Below, in pieces: positions 34,806 through 42,347 of a stretch of 64,000 nucleotides of DNA. The stretch spans positions 51,898-115,897 of the forward strand of contig CAWIQE010000035.1 of assembly GCA_963838155.1 (NCBI GenBank), given 5' to 3'. Both the position numbers and the translations under genes were made by a program. The notes beneath the pieces are model-generated. The model was not told the origin of the DNA and did no database searches. It worked only from the letters and a program-made list of their open reading frames with translations. The DNA comes from Pararhizobium_B sp963838155 (lineage in GTDB: Bacteria; Pseudomonadota; Alphaproteobacteria; Rhizobiales; Rhizobiaceae). The first letter of the stretch is position 1. Each line of letters starts with the position of its first letter.

Positions 34806-35048
34806 TCAGTGCCCGGCCTCCGCCGCCAGCGCCGCGTCGCGGACCTCGTGGGCGTTCTCCCGCGCGCCGTTGAAGAAGAGGTTGAGGAGCGCCGCCGACA
34901 TCGAGGCGAGCAATATGCCCGAGTCGATCAGCGGGTAGAACGCATGCGGCATCCACATCTTGAAGTCCGGGGCGACCATCGGGATCAGGCCGAAGCCGAC
35001 GGAGACTGCGACGATGTAGAGGTTCAGCCGGTTGTCCTTGAAGTCGAC
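34806..35048 (-). pseudogene. 3' remnant of a xanthine/uracil-type NCS2 permease
   Basis: Eighty codons plus TGA on the minus strand read as the C-terminus of a UraA/xanthine-type NCS2 symporter: DFKDNRLNLYIVAVS, then GLIPMVAPDFKMWMPHA, SGILLASMSAALLNLFFNG. In the family these residues are the last two membrane segments of a ~450-residue protein. Homology stops abruptly at about 35048, and the frame upstream gives unrelated sequence with no start codon for the rest of the permease. It is distinct from the AzgA-type permease at 17679. Likely a urate/xanthine permease that lost its first five-sixths by deletion. Confidence 0.78.
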
Positions 35049-35144
35049 GCGCCGACGGCATTTGCATCGCGGCCCCCGTTTCCGGCACCGGGCTCCTCCC
35101 CGGCGGCCGGTTCGTCGATGATCCGCCCGGCGCGGAGGGGACCG

Positions 35145-36533
35145 TTATCCGGCCCGCGAGCCGGGCATGAGTTTCATGTGGCGGTTGACGTCCTTGTAGA
35201 GCAGGTAGCGGAAGGGACCCGGCCCCCCGGCGTAGCAGGCCTGCGGACAGAAGGCGCGCAGCCACATGAAGTCGCCCGCCTCCACCTCGACCCAGTCGTT
35301 GTTGAGCCGGTAGACGCCCTTGCCCTCCAGCACGTAGAGCCCGTGCTCCATGACGTGCGTCTCGGCGAACGGGATCGAGCCGCCCGGCTGGAAGGTGACG
35401 ATGGTCACGTGCATGTCGTGGCGCATGTCGTCCGGATCGACGAAGCGCGTGGTCGCCCAGCGCCCGTCGGTGCCCGGCATCGGCGTCGGCGCGACGTCCG
35501 CCTCGTTGACGACGACGGCCTCCGGCGCCTCGATGCCGTCGACCGCCTCGTAGGCCTTGCGGATCCAGTGGAAACGCACGGCCTCCGGTCCGGCGTTGCG
35601 CACGGACCACTCGGCCGCCGGCGGGACGAAGGCGTAGCCGCCCGGTTCCATGACGTGCGTCGCGCCGCCGAGCGTCAGCGTCAGTTCGCCCTCGACGACG
35701 AAGAGCACGCCCTCCGCGCGGCCGTCCGGCTCCGGCCGATCGCTGCCGCCGCCGGGCCGCACCTCCATGATGTACTGCGAGAACGTTTCGGCGAAACCGG
35801 AGAGGGGCCGCGCGATGATCCAGGCGCGCGTCTTCTCCCAGAAGGGCAGGGCGCTCGTCACGATGTCGCGCATGACGCCCTTCGGGATGACGGCATAGGC
35901 CTCGGTGAACACCGCCCGGTCGGTCATGATGTCGGTCTGTGGCGGATGGCCGCCGTGCGGCGCAAAATAGCTGCGGCGGGGGCGCGCCGCGCTTTCCTCG
36001 CCGGGCAGCATCTGCTCCAGCCGCAGCCGAGCGATCGTCTCCACCTCGGCCGCGGCGGCGGACAGCTCCGCCTCGCGCGAATTCGCCAGCCGTTCCTCGA
36101 AGGCGGAAAGGATCCGCGCCTTGTCGAGCCCCCTGACGGCGATGATGAAGGGGAAGCCGAATTTCGCGAGATAGGCTTCGTTCAGCTCCGTGAAGCGCGC
36201 GCGCTCCGCGTCGGTCAGCGCGTCGAGTCCGGCGGAGGCCTGCTCCGCGGTCGACTGGGCGGTGAGCCGCCGGGCGACGGCAAGCTTGCCGGCAAGGTCC
36301 GGGTGGGCCTTGAGGACCGCCAGCCGGCGCTCCGCTCCCGCCACGCGGAAGACGGCGCACATGGCGCGGTGCAGCCCCCCTGCGGTGTCCTCGGCGGCGC
36401 CGATGCCGCCGTCGAAGACCGCCTCGGCGATCCACGGGGAATGCTCGAAGACGGAACCGAAGCGCTCGACGAAGCGCTCCCGCGGCATCTCGGATGGCCG
36501 TTCGCCTTCTACGTCCGCCGGACTGACGTTCAT
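35145..36533 (-). CDS. Fusion of OHCU decarboxylase (UraD) and ureidoglycine aminohydrolase (UglY/AllE)
   Basis: Protein of 462 residues with two enzymes of the urate-to-glyoxylate route. Residues ~15-175 are UraD, which decarboxylates OHCU to (S)-allantoin; the catalytic His is in LKAHPDLAGK and the family end GFPFIIAVRG is present. Residues ~187-462 are a bicupin ureidoglycine aminohydrolase, starting with YFAPHGGHPPQTD and containing LPFWEKTRAWIIARPLSGFAETFSQY-type core segments and metal-site residues in ETHVMEHGLYVLEGKG. The join is a short Ala/Glu/Arg-rich linker with no stop or frameshift. The ATG at 36533 has AGGAG upstream. The gene is divergent from uraH. The two reactions are not consecutive in the pathway. 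Confidence 0.9.
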   Translation of the reverse strand: MNVSPADVEGERPSEMPRERFVERFGSVFEHSPWIAEAVFDGGIGAAEDTAGGLHRAMCAVFRVAGAERRLAVLKAHPDLAGKLAVARRLTAQSTAEQASAGLDALTDAERARFTELNEAYLAKFGFPFIIAVRGLDKARILSAFEERLANSREAELSAAAAEVETIARLRLEQMLPGEESAARPRRSYFAPHGGHPPQTDIMTDRAVFTEAYAVIPKGVMRDIVTSALPFWEKTRAWIIARPLSGFAETFSQYIMEVRPGGGSDRPEPDGRAEGVLFVVEGELTLTLGGATHVMEPGGYAFVPPAAEWSVRNAGPEAVRFHWIRKAYEAVDGIEAPEAVVVNEADVAPTPMPGTDGRWATTRFVDPDDMRHDMHVTIVTFQPGGSIPFAETHVMEHGLYVLEGKGVYRLNNDWVEVEAGDFMWLRAFCPQACYAGGPGPFRYLLYKDVNRHMKLMPGSRAG

Positions 36534-36688
36534 GCGCCTGCTCCTGTCCAGGACTTCCATATCCTCACGATATCGCGGATCGATGCCCGTGACTTTCAAT
36601 TTTATCTTGAAGAAGCTTCCGATCCGCTGGCCTTACGCCGTCGGCCCTCCTAGGAGAGAATGCTGGGACGCGGCAAGAGGAGAAGGCA

Positions 36689-37045
36689 ATGAGCGAGACG
36701 GACGGCTATCTGACGACCCACGTGCTGGACACCGCACGCGGCGTGCCGGCGAGCGGCATCGCGATCGAGCTCTACCGCGTGGACGGCGCCGGGCGCCGGA
36801 AGATCGCCGAGGCCGTCACCAACGGCGACGGCCGCACGGACGCCCCGCTGATCGCCAAGGGCGAGATGGCGGCCGGCATCTACGAACTGGTCTTCGCCGT
36901 CGGCGCCTATTACGGCGCCGCCGGCGGTGACCCCGCCTTCCTCGACGTCGTTCCGGTGCGCTTCGGAATTTCCGATCCGTCCGAGCACGTCCACGTGCCG
37001 CTGCTCGTGTCGGGCTACGGCTATTCCACCTACAAGGGCAGCTAG
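36689..37045 (+). CDS. uraH: 5-hydroxyisourate hydrolase (transthyretin-like)
   Basis: Enzyme of 118 residues that hydrolyses 5-hydroxyisourate, the product of urate oxidation, to OHCU. N-terminal LTTHVLDTARG with the conserved His, the central Arg in ISDPSEHVHVPLLVS region with its His pair, and the C-terminal tetrapeptide YKGS (usually YRGS) are visible. The Arg-to-Lys change in that tetrapeptide is mild and probably tolerated. It is 14 bases upstream of puuD in one operon and divergent from the uraD-uglY fusion. Confidence 0.94.
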   Translation: MSETDGYLTTHVLDTARGVPASGIAIELYRVDGAGRRKIAEAVTNGDGRTDAPLIAKGEMAAGIYELVFAVGAYYGAAGGDPAFLDVVPVRFGISDPSEHVHVPLLVSGYGYSTYKGS

Positions 37046-37059
37046 AGCGGAGGCCCCCG

Positions 37060-38298
37060 ATGTACGAATTCGCCATTGCCTGGGAGTGGCTGGCCTTCGC
37101 GGTGCGCTGGCTGCACGTGATCACGGCGATCGCGTGGATCGGCTCGTCCTTCTATTTCATCGCGCTGGACCTCGGGCTGGTGGCCCGGCCGGGCATGCCG
37201 CACGGCGTCCACGGCGAGGAATGGCAGGTCCATGGCGGCGGCTTCTACCATATCCAGAAATACCTGGTCGCCCCGGACGCGATGCCGGAGCACCTGACTT
37301 GGTTCAAGTGGGAATCCTACGCCACCTGGCTCTCCGGCTTCGCCCTCCTGTGCCTCGTCTACTACGGCCACGCGAACCTATTCCTGATCGACCGCAGCGT
37401 GCTCGACGTCTCGGCTCCGGTGGCGATCCTCATCTCGCTCGCCTCGATCGGCATCGGCTGGCTGGTCTACGACCTCCTGTGCAAGTCGCCGGTCGGCCGC
37501 CACACCACCGGGCTGATGCTGCTCCTCTACGTCATGCTGGTCGCCATGGCCTGGGGCTACACCGAGCTCTTCACCGGTCGCGCCGCCTTCCTGCATCTCG
37601 GCGCCTTCACCGCGACGATCATGACGGCGAACGTCTTCCGCATCATCATCCCGAACCAGAAGATCGTCGTCGCCGACCTCAAGGCCGGCCGCACGCCCGA
37701 TCCCAAGCTCGGCGCCCAGGCCAAGCAGCGTTCTCTGCACAACAACTACCTGACGCTGCCCGTCATCTTCCTGATGCTGTCGAACCACGAGCCGCTGGCC
37801 TTCGCCACCCGGTACAACTGGATCATCGCCTCGCTCGTCTTCCTGATGGGCGTCACGATCCGCCACTGGTTCAACTCCCGCCACGCCCGCAAGGGCAAGC
37901 CGACCTGGACCTGGCTCGCCACGGTGATCATCTTCATCGTCATCGCCTGGCTGTCGACCGCGCCCCAGATCTTCTCCGGCGGCGCCGGGGAGAAGGCCGC
38001 CGCCCCCGCCTTCCGGGAGTTCGCCGGCGATCCGCATTTCAAGAAGGTGTCCGAGACGATCAAGACGCGCTGCTCCATGTGCCACGCCGAGGAGCCCGTC
38101 TGGGACGGCATCCGGCGCGCGCCCCGCGGCGTGCTCCTGGAGACCGACGCCGAGATCGCCGCCCACGCCGAGCCGATCTACATCGCCGCCGGCCGCTCCA
38201 GCTTCATGCCGCCGGCCAACGTCACGCACATCACGCCGGAGGAACGCGCCCTCATCGTCGCCTGGTACCAAAGCGCGGTGAACGGCGGCGGCAAGTGA
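37060..38298 (+). CDS. puuD: Membrane-bound urate oxidase with C-terminal cytochrome c domain
   Basis: Inner-membrane protein of 412 residues of the PuuD family, which oxidises urate to 5-hydroxyisourate and passes electrons to the respiratory chain instead of making peroxide. Residues 1-310 hold about eight membrane helices (URATE_OX_N domain, starting WLAFAVRWLHVITAIAWIGSSFY); the C-terminal ~90 residues are a cytochrome c domain with C338-S-M-C341-H342 and a likely axial Met in SSFMPPANV. Co-transcribed with uraH. No soluble uricase (UaZ) or HpxO-like enzyme is present in the window, so PuuD is the urate-oxidising step. Confidence 0.94.
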   Translation: MYEFAIAWEWLAFAVRWLHVITAIAWIGSSFYFIALDLGLVARPGMPHGVHGEEWQVHGGGFYHIQKYLVAPDAMPEHLTWFKWESYATWLSGFALLCLVYYGHANLFLIDRSVLDVSAPVAILISLASIGIGWLVYDLLCKSPVGRHTTGLMLLLYVMLVAMAWGYTELFTGRAAFLHLGAFTATIMTANVFRIIIPNQKIVVADLKAGRTPDPKLGAQAKQRSLHNNYLTLPVIFLMLSNHEPLAFATRYNWIIASLVFLMGVTIRHWFNSRHARKGKPTWTWLATVIIFIVIAWLSTAPQIFSGGAGEKAAAPAFREFAGDPHFKKVSETIKTRCSMCHAEEPVWDGIRRAPRGVLLETDAEIAAHAEPIYIAAGRSSFMPPANVTHITPEERALIVAWYQSAVNGGGK

Positions 38299-38308
38299 GG
38301 CGCGGGGC

Positions 38309-38345
38309 TGGAGCGCTTTTAGGAAAAACGGATTTCCGCGCAGCC
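38309..38345 (+). repeat. Degenerate copy of the dispersed palindromic element
   Basis: GGAGCGCTTTTAGGAAAAACGGATTTCCGCG keeps the GAGCGCTT end and the GGAAAA/TTTCC arms but has lost the central part. It follows the puuD stop by about ten bases. Confidence 0.45.
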
Positions 38346-38468
38346 GGGGCTCATCGGAGCTCGGTTTCTCGATCGACCCGAAAAATCCGCTTGCGGTAAC
38401 ATCTGGTGGATTGGCAACCGTCTTTCGGAAGCCTAACTTCCGGACTCGAATAACTTCGGAGGCACCTC

Positions 38469-38648
38469 ATGCAGGACCGCAGCCTGTCCAGACTCGTCGA
38501 GCTTGCAAAAGGCGTTCACATGACCGACGAGCAGCGCAACGAGCAGCGCAACAGCTTCGTCTACGGCAACACCAAGATTGAGAACGGAAGCGTGACCCGC
38601 GAACTCGTGGAGGAAATCTCGCGGCGTGTGCCGCGCGAAGCGTCCTGA
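38469..38648 (+). CDS. VbhA-like antitoxin of a Fic toxin
   Basis: Small protein of 59 residues directly before a Fic gene. Its centre reads DEQRNEQRNSFVYGNTKIENGSVTRELVEE. Class I Fic antitoxins such as VbhA insert a helix with [S/T]xxxE[G/N] into the Fic active site, and the Glu blocks productive ATP binding. Here N34-T-K-I-E38-N39 fits except that Asn replaces Ser/Thr in the first position; E38 would be the inhibitory Glu. The ATG at 38469 follows GGAGGCACC. The Fic start is 15 bases after its stop. The assignment is by motif and position. Confidence 0.78.
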   Translation: MQDRSLSRLVELAKGVHMTDEQRNEQRNSFVYGNTKIENGSVTRELVEEISRRVPREAS

Positions 38649-38662
38649 CGGCGGGTAAAGGG

Positions 38663-39286
38663 ATGGCCGTCGATCACGACACCCAACGCGAGATCGAAAA
38701 CGGCTTTCGTCAATACGACCTGACGCTCAATGTCATCCGGTACTATCTGGAACCCGAAAGGCCGTTCGCCCTTCGGGTTCCTTTGATTTTGGACCTCCAA
38801 AAAGAAGCCGTGGCCGGCATCGAGGCGGAGCCGGGCGAAATTCGCAGGAATTCAGTCGGCATCCACGAAAGCGCACACACGCCGCCCCCGCCGCATCTGG
38901 TGCCGATGCACCTGACCGAATTTTGCGACTACATCAACGACAACTGGCACGAGCGAACCGCATTCTATCTTTCCGCCTACGCGATGTGGCGTCTGAACTG
39001 GATCCACCCGTTCACCGACGGCAACGGGCGCACGTCCAGAGCGCTTTCCTACGCGCTTCTATGCATCAAGCTTGGATACATCCTTCCCGGGACCCCGACG
39101 ATTCCCCAGCAGATCGAGGCGGACAACAGCCACTATATCCTTGCTCTGGAAGGAGCGGACCTCGCTGCACGCGGCGGGGGAGAAGACGTCGGCGAGATGG
39201 AAAGGATGATTCGCGCGATGCTGGCGAAGCAGCTCGTATCCGTCATCGATCAGGCAAACGGCGACGCGCCGGCCCGACGGGACTGA
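38663..39286 (+). CDS. Fic-family AMP-transferase, toxin of a toxin-antitoxin pair
   Basis: Protein of 207 residues containing a single Fic domain. The active-site motif is complete: H115-P-F-T-D-G-N-G-R-T-S-R, with the catalytic His, the Mg-binding Asp and the phosphate-binding GNGR. Fic enzymes transfer AMP from ATP to a target Ser/Thr/Tyr; in VbhT-type modules gyrase and topoisomerase IV are targets. There is no N-terminal inhibitory helix of its own, so inhibition must come from the small gene upstream. AAAGGG precedes the ATG. The pair stands between puuD and an unrelated ABC operon, a normal setting for a mobile module. Confidence 0.88.
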   Translation: MAVDHDTQREIENGFRQYDLTLNVIRYYLEPERPFALRVPLILDLQKEAVAGIEAEPGEIRRNSVGIHESAHTPPPPHLVPMHLTEFCDYINDNWHERTAFYLSAYAMWRLNWIHPFTDGNGRTSRALSYALLCIKLGYILPGTPTIPQQIEADNSHYILALEGADLAARGGGEDVGEMERMIRAMLAKQLVSVIDQANGDAPARRD

Positions 39287-39302
39287 ATGTTCGGCCCGGC
39301 AC

Positions 39303-40097
39303 TCAGGCCTCCCCGGCGGTTTCCGTCGCCCGCAGCACTTCGGAGCGGATGTCCTCGGTCAGGCGGATCTTCAGTTCGGAGAATTCCGGGCTCGTCTTGA
39401 TGCGGTAGTCGCGCGGATGCGGCAGGTCGACCGGGGTGTCGGACTTGATGCGGCCCGGACGCGCGCTCATGACGACGACGCGCGAAGCCATGAAGATCGC
39501 CTCGTCGATGTCGTGCGTGACGAAGAGGACCGTCTTGCGCTTGCGCTCCCAGATCGACAGGAGCAACTCCTGCATGAGGCCGCGCGTCTGGTTGTCCAGC
39601 GCGCCGAAGGGTTCGTCGAGCAGCAGGATCTCCGGGTCGTTGGCGAGCGCGCGGGCGATCGCCGTGCGCTGCTGCATGCCGCCGGACAGTTGCTTCGGCC
39701 AGTGGGTCTCGAAGCCCCTCAGCCCGACGAGCTCGACGAACGAGGCGACCGTCTCGCGTCGTTCCCGCTCGGGCACGCCCTTCTCGCGCAGGCCGAAGGC
39801 GATGTTCTCGGCAACCGTCAGCCACGGAAAGAGCGTGTAGGACTGGAAGACCATGCCCCTGTCCGGCCCGGGAGCCGTCACCGGCCTGCCGTCGAGCTGC
39901 ACGCGGCCCTCGCTCGGGCTGTCGAGGCCGGCGACGATCCTGAGGAGCGTCGACTTCCCGCATCCGGAGGGGCCGAGGATGGTGATGAAGTCGTTCTCCT
40001 CCACCGAGAGGTCGACGGGCGTCAGCGCGCGCACGGGGTTGCCTCTTCCGGTGGACGCGAACACCCGCCCGACGCCTTCGATCGACAGTTTCGTCAC
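39303..40097 (-). CDS. ABC transporter ATPase (nitrate/sulfonate/taurine type)
   Basis: Cytoplasmic ATPase of 264 residues of the SsuB/TauB/NrtD group. Walker A GPSGCGKST, Q-loop FQSYTLFPWLTV, signature LSGGMQQRT, Walker B ILLLDEPFGALD and H-loop FVTHDIDEAIF are intact. The start is GTG at 40097 because it overlaps the permease stop (GTGA), giving translational coupling. Last gene of a minus-strand operon binding protein-permease-ATPase. The substrate of this subfamily varies (sulfonates, nitrate, pyrimidines, riboflavin) and cannot be fixed here. Confidence 0.92.
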   Translation of the reverse strand: MTKLSIEGVGRVFASTGRGNPVRALTPVDLSVEENDFITILGPSGCGKSTLLRIVAGLDSPSEGRVQLDGRPVTAPGPDRGMVFQSYTLFPWLTVAENIAFGLREKGVPERERRETVASFVELVGLRGFETHWPKQLSGGMQQRTAIARALANDPEILLLDEPFGALDNQTRGLMQELLLSIWERKRKTVLFVTHDIDEAIFMASRVVVMSARPGRIKSDTPVDLPHPRDYRIKTSPEFSELKIRLTEDIRSEVLRATETAGEA

Positions 40098-40870
40098 GCG
40101 AGGCTCCACGGAAACAGCCAGCGGTTGACCGCCTTGAAGGAGGTATCGGAGATCAGCCCGATGAGGCCGATGACGATGATGCCGAAGATGATCTGGCCGG
40201 TGGCGAGCCGCGACTGGCTGTTGATGATCATGTAGCCGATGCCCGACGACGACCCGATCAGCTCGGCGACGATCACGTAGGTCCAGGCCCAGCCGAGCAC
40301 CAGGCGGAGCGTTTCGGCGATGGCCGGCGCGTTGGCGGGCACGATGACCCGCCGCACGATGCCCCGGCTCGTCGAGCCGAGCGTATAGGCCGCCTCCACC
40401 AGGTCGCGCCGGGTGCCGCCGACGGAGACGGCGATCATCAGCGTCAGCTGGAAGACCGAGCCGAGGAAGATGACCAGGAGCTTCTCCACTTCCCCGACGC
40501 CCGCCCACAGGATGAGCAGCGGTATGAACGCCGACGCCGGCAGGTAGCGGCAGAACGAGACGAACGGCTCGAACAGCGCTTCGAGCGGCTTCCACGCTCC
40601 CATCAGTATGCCGAGCGGCACCGCGACGATCGCCGCCAGCGTGAAACCGCCCACCACCCGCCAGATGGTGATGGCGATGTCGAGCATGAAATTGTCCTCG
40701 ACGATCAGCCGCCAGCCGTCGCGGAGCATGCTGATCGGGTCGGCGAGGAAGATGTGCGAGACGTAGCCGCCGAGGGTGATCCACATCCAGAAGGCGACGA
40801 AGATGCAGAAGAAGCCGATGCCGAGCGCGATGCGCAGGGCAGGCGGGGTCGGTTGAAGCGGGCGCGCCAT
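40094..40870 (-). CDS. ABC transporter permease (nitrate/sulfonate/taurine type)
   Basis: Inner-membrane permease of 258 residues with about six helices (BPD_transp_1, SsuC/TauC-like). The EAA-type loop is seen at DLVEAAYTLGSTSRGIVRRVIVPANAP (about residues 150-177). The ATG at 40870 is used; the frame further upstream runs through a dispersed repeat and is not coding. It overlaps the ATPase start by four bases. The gap to the upstream binding-protein gene (157 bases) is filled by the repeat at 40890-40990. Confidence 0.92.
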   Translation of the reverse strand: MARPLQPTPPALRIALGIGFFCIFVAFWMWITLGGYVSHIFLADPISMLRDGWRLIVEDNFMLDIAITIWRVVGGFTLAAIVAVPLGILMGAWKPLEALFEPFVSFCRYLPASAFIPLLILWAGVGEVEKLLVIFLGSVFQLTLMIAVSVGGTRRDLVEAAYTLGSTSRGIVRRVIVPANAPAIAETLRLVLGWAWTYVIVAELIGSSSGIGYMIINSQSRLATGQIIFGIIVIGLIGLISDTSFKAVNRWLFPWSLA

Positions 40871-40889
40871 GAATCTGTCCGTCTCTATC

Positions 40890-40990
40890 CCGCTTCCAGG
40901 GAAAGTGGAAACCGGTTTTCCGTCCGGAAGCACGTAAAAACAAGGAGATAGAGCGTGTCCGCAATTCCGTGAAGCGCGGACAGGCTCTAA
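40890..40990 (+). repeat. Long-form copy of the dispersed palindromic element
   Basis: CGCTTCC-AGGGAAA-GTGGAAACC-GGTTTTCC-GTCCGGAAGC is followed, as at 14389, by GTGTCCGCAATTCCGTGAAGCGCGGACAGGCTCT-type sequence (in two stretches). It sits inside the operon between the binding-protein and permease genes, the same relative position as the copy at 14389. Confidence 0.72.
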
Positions 40991-41027
40991 AGGCGCGGGC
41001 GGCACGGGTGGCCGCCCGCCGATGCGG

Positions 41028-41984
41028 CTACTGGGCGACGGCGGAGGAATCGGCCAGCGTCGAGACGTCCGGCTCCTTGTCGATCAGGCCCATCTTCTTG
41101 AGGAGTTTGCCCGCGGTTTCGGAGAAATCCTGGAAGCGCTTGGTGAAGAACTCCTTGTTTTCGTCGCGTCCGGCCCAGCGCAGGTACTTGGCCGAATCCT
41201 CGAATTCCTTGGCCGACTGCTTCACGTCCGCTCCCATGATCTTGTAGGCCTCCTGCGGATCCTTCGCGATCAGGTCGAGCGCGTCGAAATAGCCGTCGGC
41301 GAGGCCCTTCGCCGCGTCGGGATGCGCCTTGAGGAACTCGGGCGTGCAGCCGACCGTGTCGAGCACCATCGGATAGTCGAGCGTGGTCGTCAGGATGTGG
41401 CCCTGGTCGGGCTTGTCGCGAACCGAGGAAAGATAGGGCTCGTAGGTGACGGCGGCGTCGTTCTGTCCCGCGAGGAACGCCTGCGCGGCGGCGTCCGGCT
41501 CCAGGTTGACCACATGCACGTCCTTGGTCGTCATGCCGTTCTTGTCGAGCACCCAGGCGAGCAGGAAGAAGGGCGACGTGCCCGGCGCAGAGGCGGCGAC
41601 GGTCTTGCCCTTCAGGTCGGCAACCGTCTTGATGCCGTTGCGCGCCACGATCCCGTCGGCGCCGTAGGACTTGTCGAGCTGGAAGATCTGCTTCGTCTTC
41701 ACGCCGCTCGCATTCCACACGATCCAGGTCTCGACGGTCGTCGCGGCGCACTGCAGGCTGCCGCTTGCGATTGCCAGCGGGCGGCTCGCCTGCGGTACCT
41801 TCTTCAGCGTCACGTCGAGGCCGTGCTTCTTGAAGAAGCCCTTCTCCTTGGCGAGCGTCAGCGGTCCGAAGCCGGTCCATCCGCTGATGCCGATCGTCAC
41901 CGGCACGTCCGCCGCACGGGCGCCCGACGCGATCCCGGCAGCCCCGAGCGCGGAAATTGTCAATGCAACGATCCAGGATTTCAT
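41028..41984 (-). CDS. Periplasmic binding protein of the nitrate/sulfonate/taurine type
   Basis: Substrate-binding protein of 318 residues (NMT1/SsuA-like). Sec signal peptide at residues 1-24 (MKSW, hydrophobic core, ARA-A). The mature start VTIGISGWTGFGPLTLAKEKGFFKKHGLD and the later LKGKTVAASAPGTS are typical. Ligand unknown. The ATG at 41984 has GAGGTG upstream. First gene of the three-gene operon; an operator-like palindrome lies 61 bases upstream. Confidence 0.9.
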   Translation of the reverse strand: MKSWIVALTISALGAAGIASGARAADVPVTIGISGWTGFGPLTLAKEKGFFKKHGLDVTLKKVPQASRPLAIASGSLQCAATTVETWIVWNASGVKTKQIFQLDKSYGADGIVARNGIKTVADLKGKTVAASAPGTSPFFLLAWVLDKNGMTTKDVHVVNLEPDAAAQAFLAGQNDAAVTYEPYLSSVRDKPDQGHILTTTLDYPMVLDTVGCTPEFLKAHPDAAKGLADGYFDALDLIAKDPQEAYKIMGADVKQSAKEFEDSAKYLRWAGRDENKEFFTKRFQDFSETAGKLLKKMGLIDKEPDVSTLADSSAVAQ

Positions 41985-42347
41985 AGCCACCTCACAAGCT
42001 GGATTTATCACTGTTCCCTCGAAGACGGATGCTAAGCAGAAGATGGGCAAATGTATATACAAGATTTGCCCTCTCGCCGCCGCCAGGACGTCGCACGCTT
42101 TCCGCCTCCCGGCGGGACGAAAGGCCGCAACGTGCTGGATAAAGAGGATCGACTCCGGTCGCCTGTGGCGCTTGCGGGTTGCCGAGGCCCGGCGCTCGGC
42201 CTCCATGCTCGCCGGACCTCTGCCGCACCTCCCGATGGGCGCGGCAACTATCGGCGAAAGGACCGGCGAAGTCGACCGGCCGCGCCGCGGTCGCCCTGTG
42301 GAAAAGGGGTATAACCCGAGGCATCTTCCGCGTCGGAGGCCGCGGCT
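41985..42347. promoter_or_regulatory. Upstream region of the NMT1-type transporter operon, with operator-like palindrome
   Basis: The 363-base spacer has no credible gene. At 42045-42071 GGGCAAAT and ATTTGCCC flank TGTATATACA, itself a perfect 10-base palindrome; together they form a 27-base nested inverted repeat. TGTATATACA resembles the TNGTNNNACNA sites of FCD-type GntR regulators. It lies where a repressor of the operon would bind. The rest (42080-42347) is GC-rich with no recognisable signal. Confidence 0.5.

Noticed and set aside
34667..34806. Continuation of the truncated permease or a separate small gene in the 34.6-34.8 kb stretch
   Set aside because: The permease stop codon is at 34806-34808 on the minus strand, and frames beyond it have no start, ribosome site or recognisable composition.
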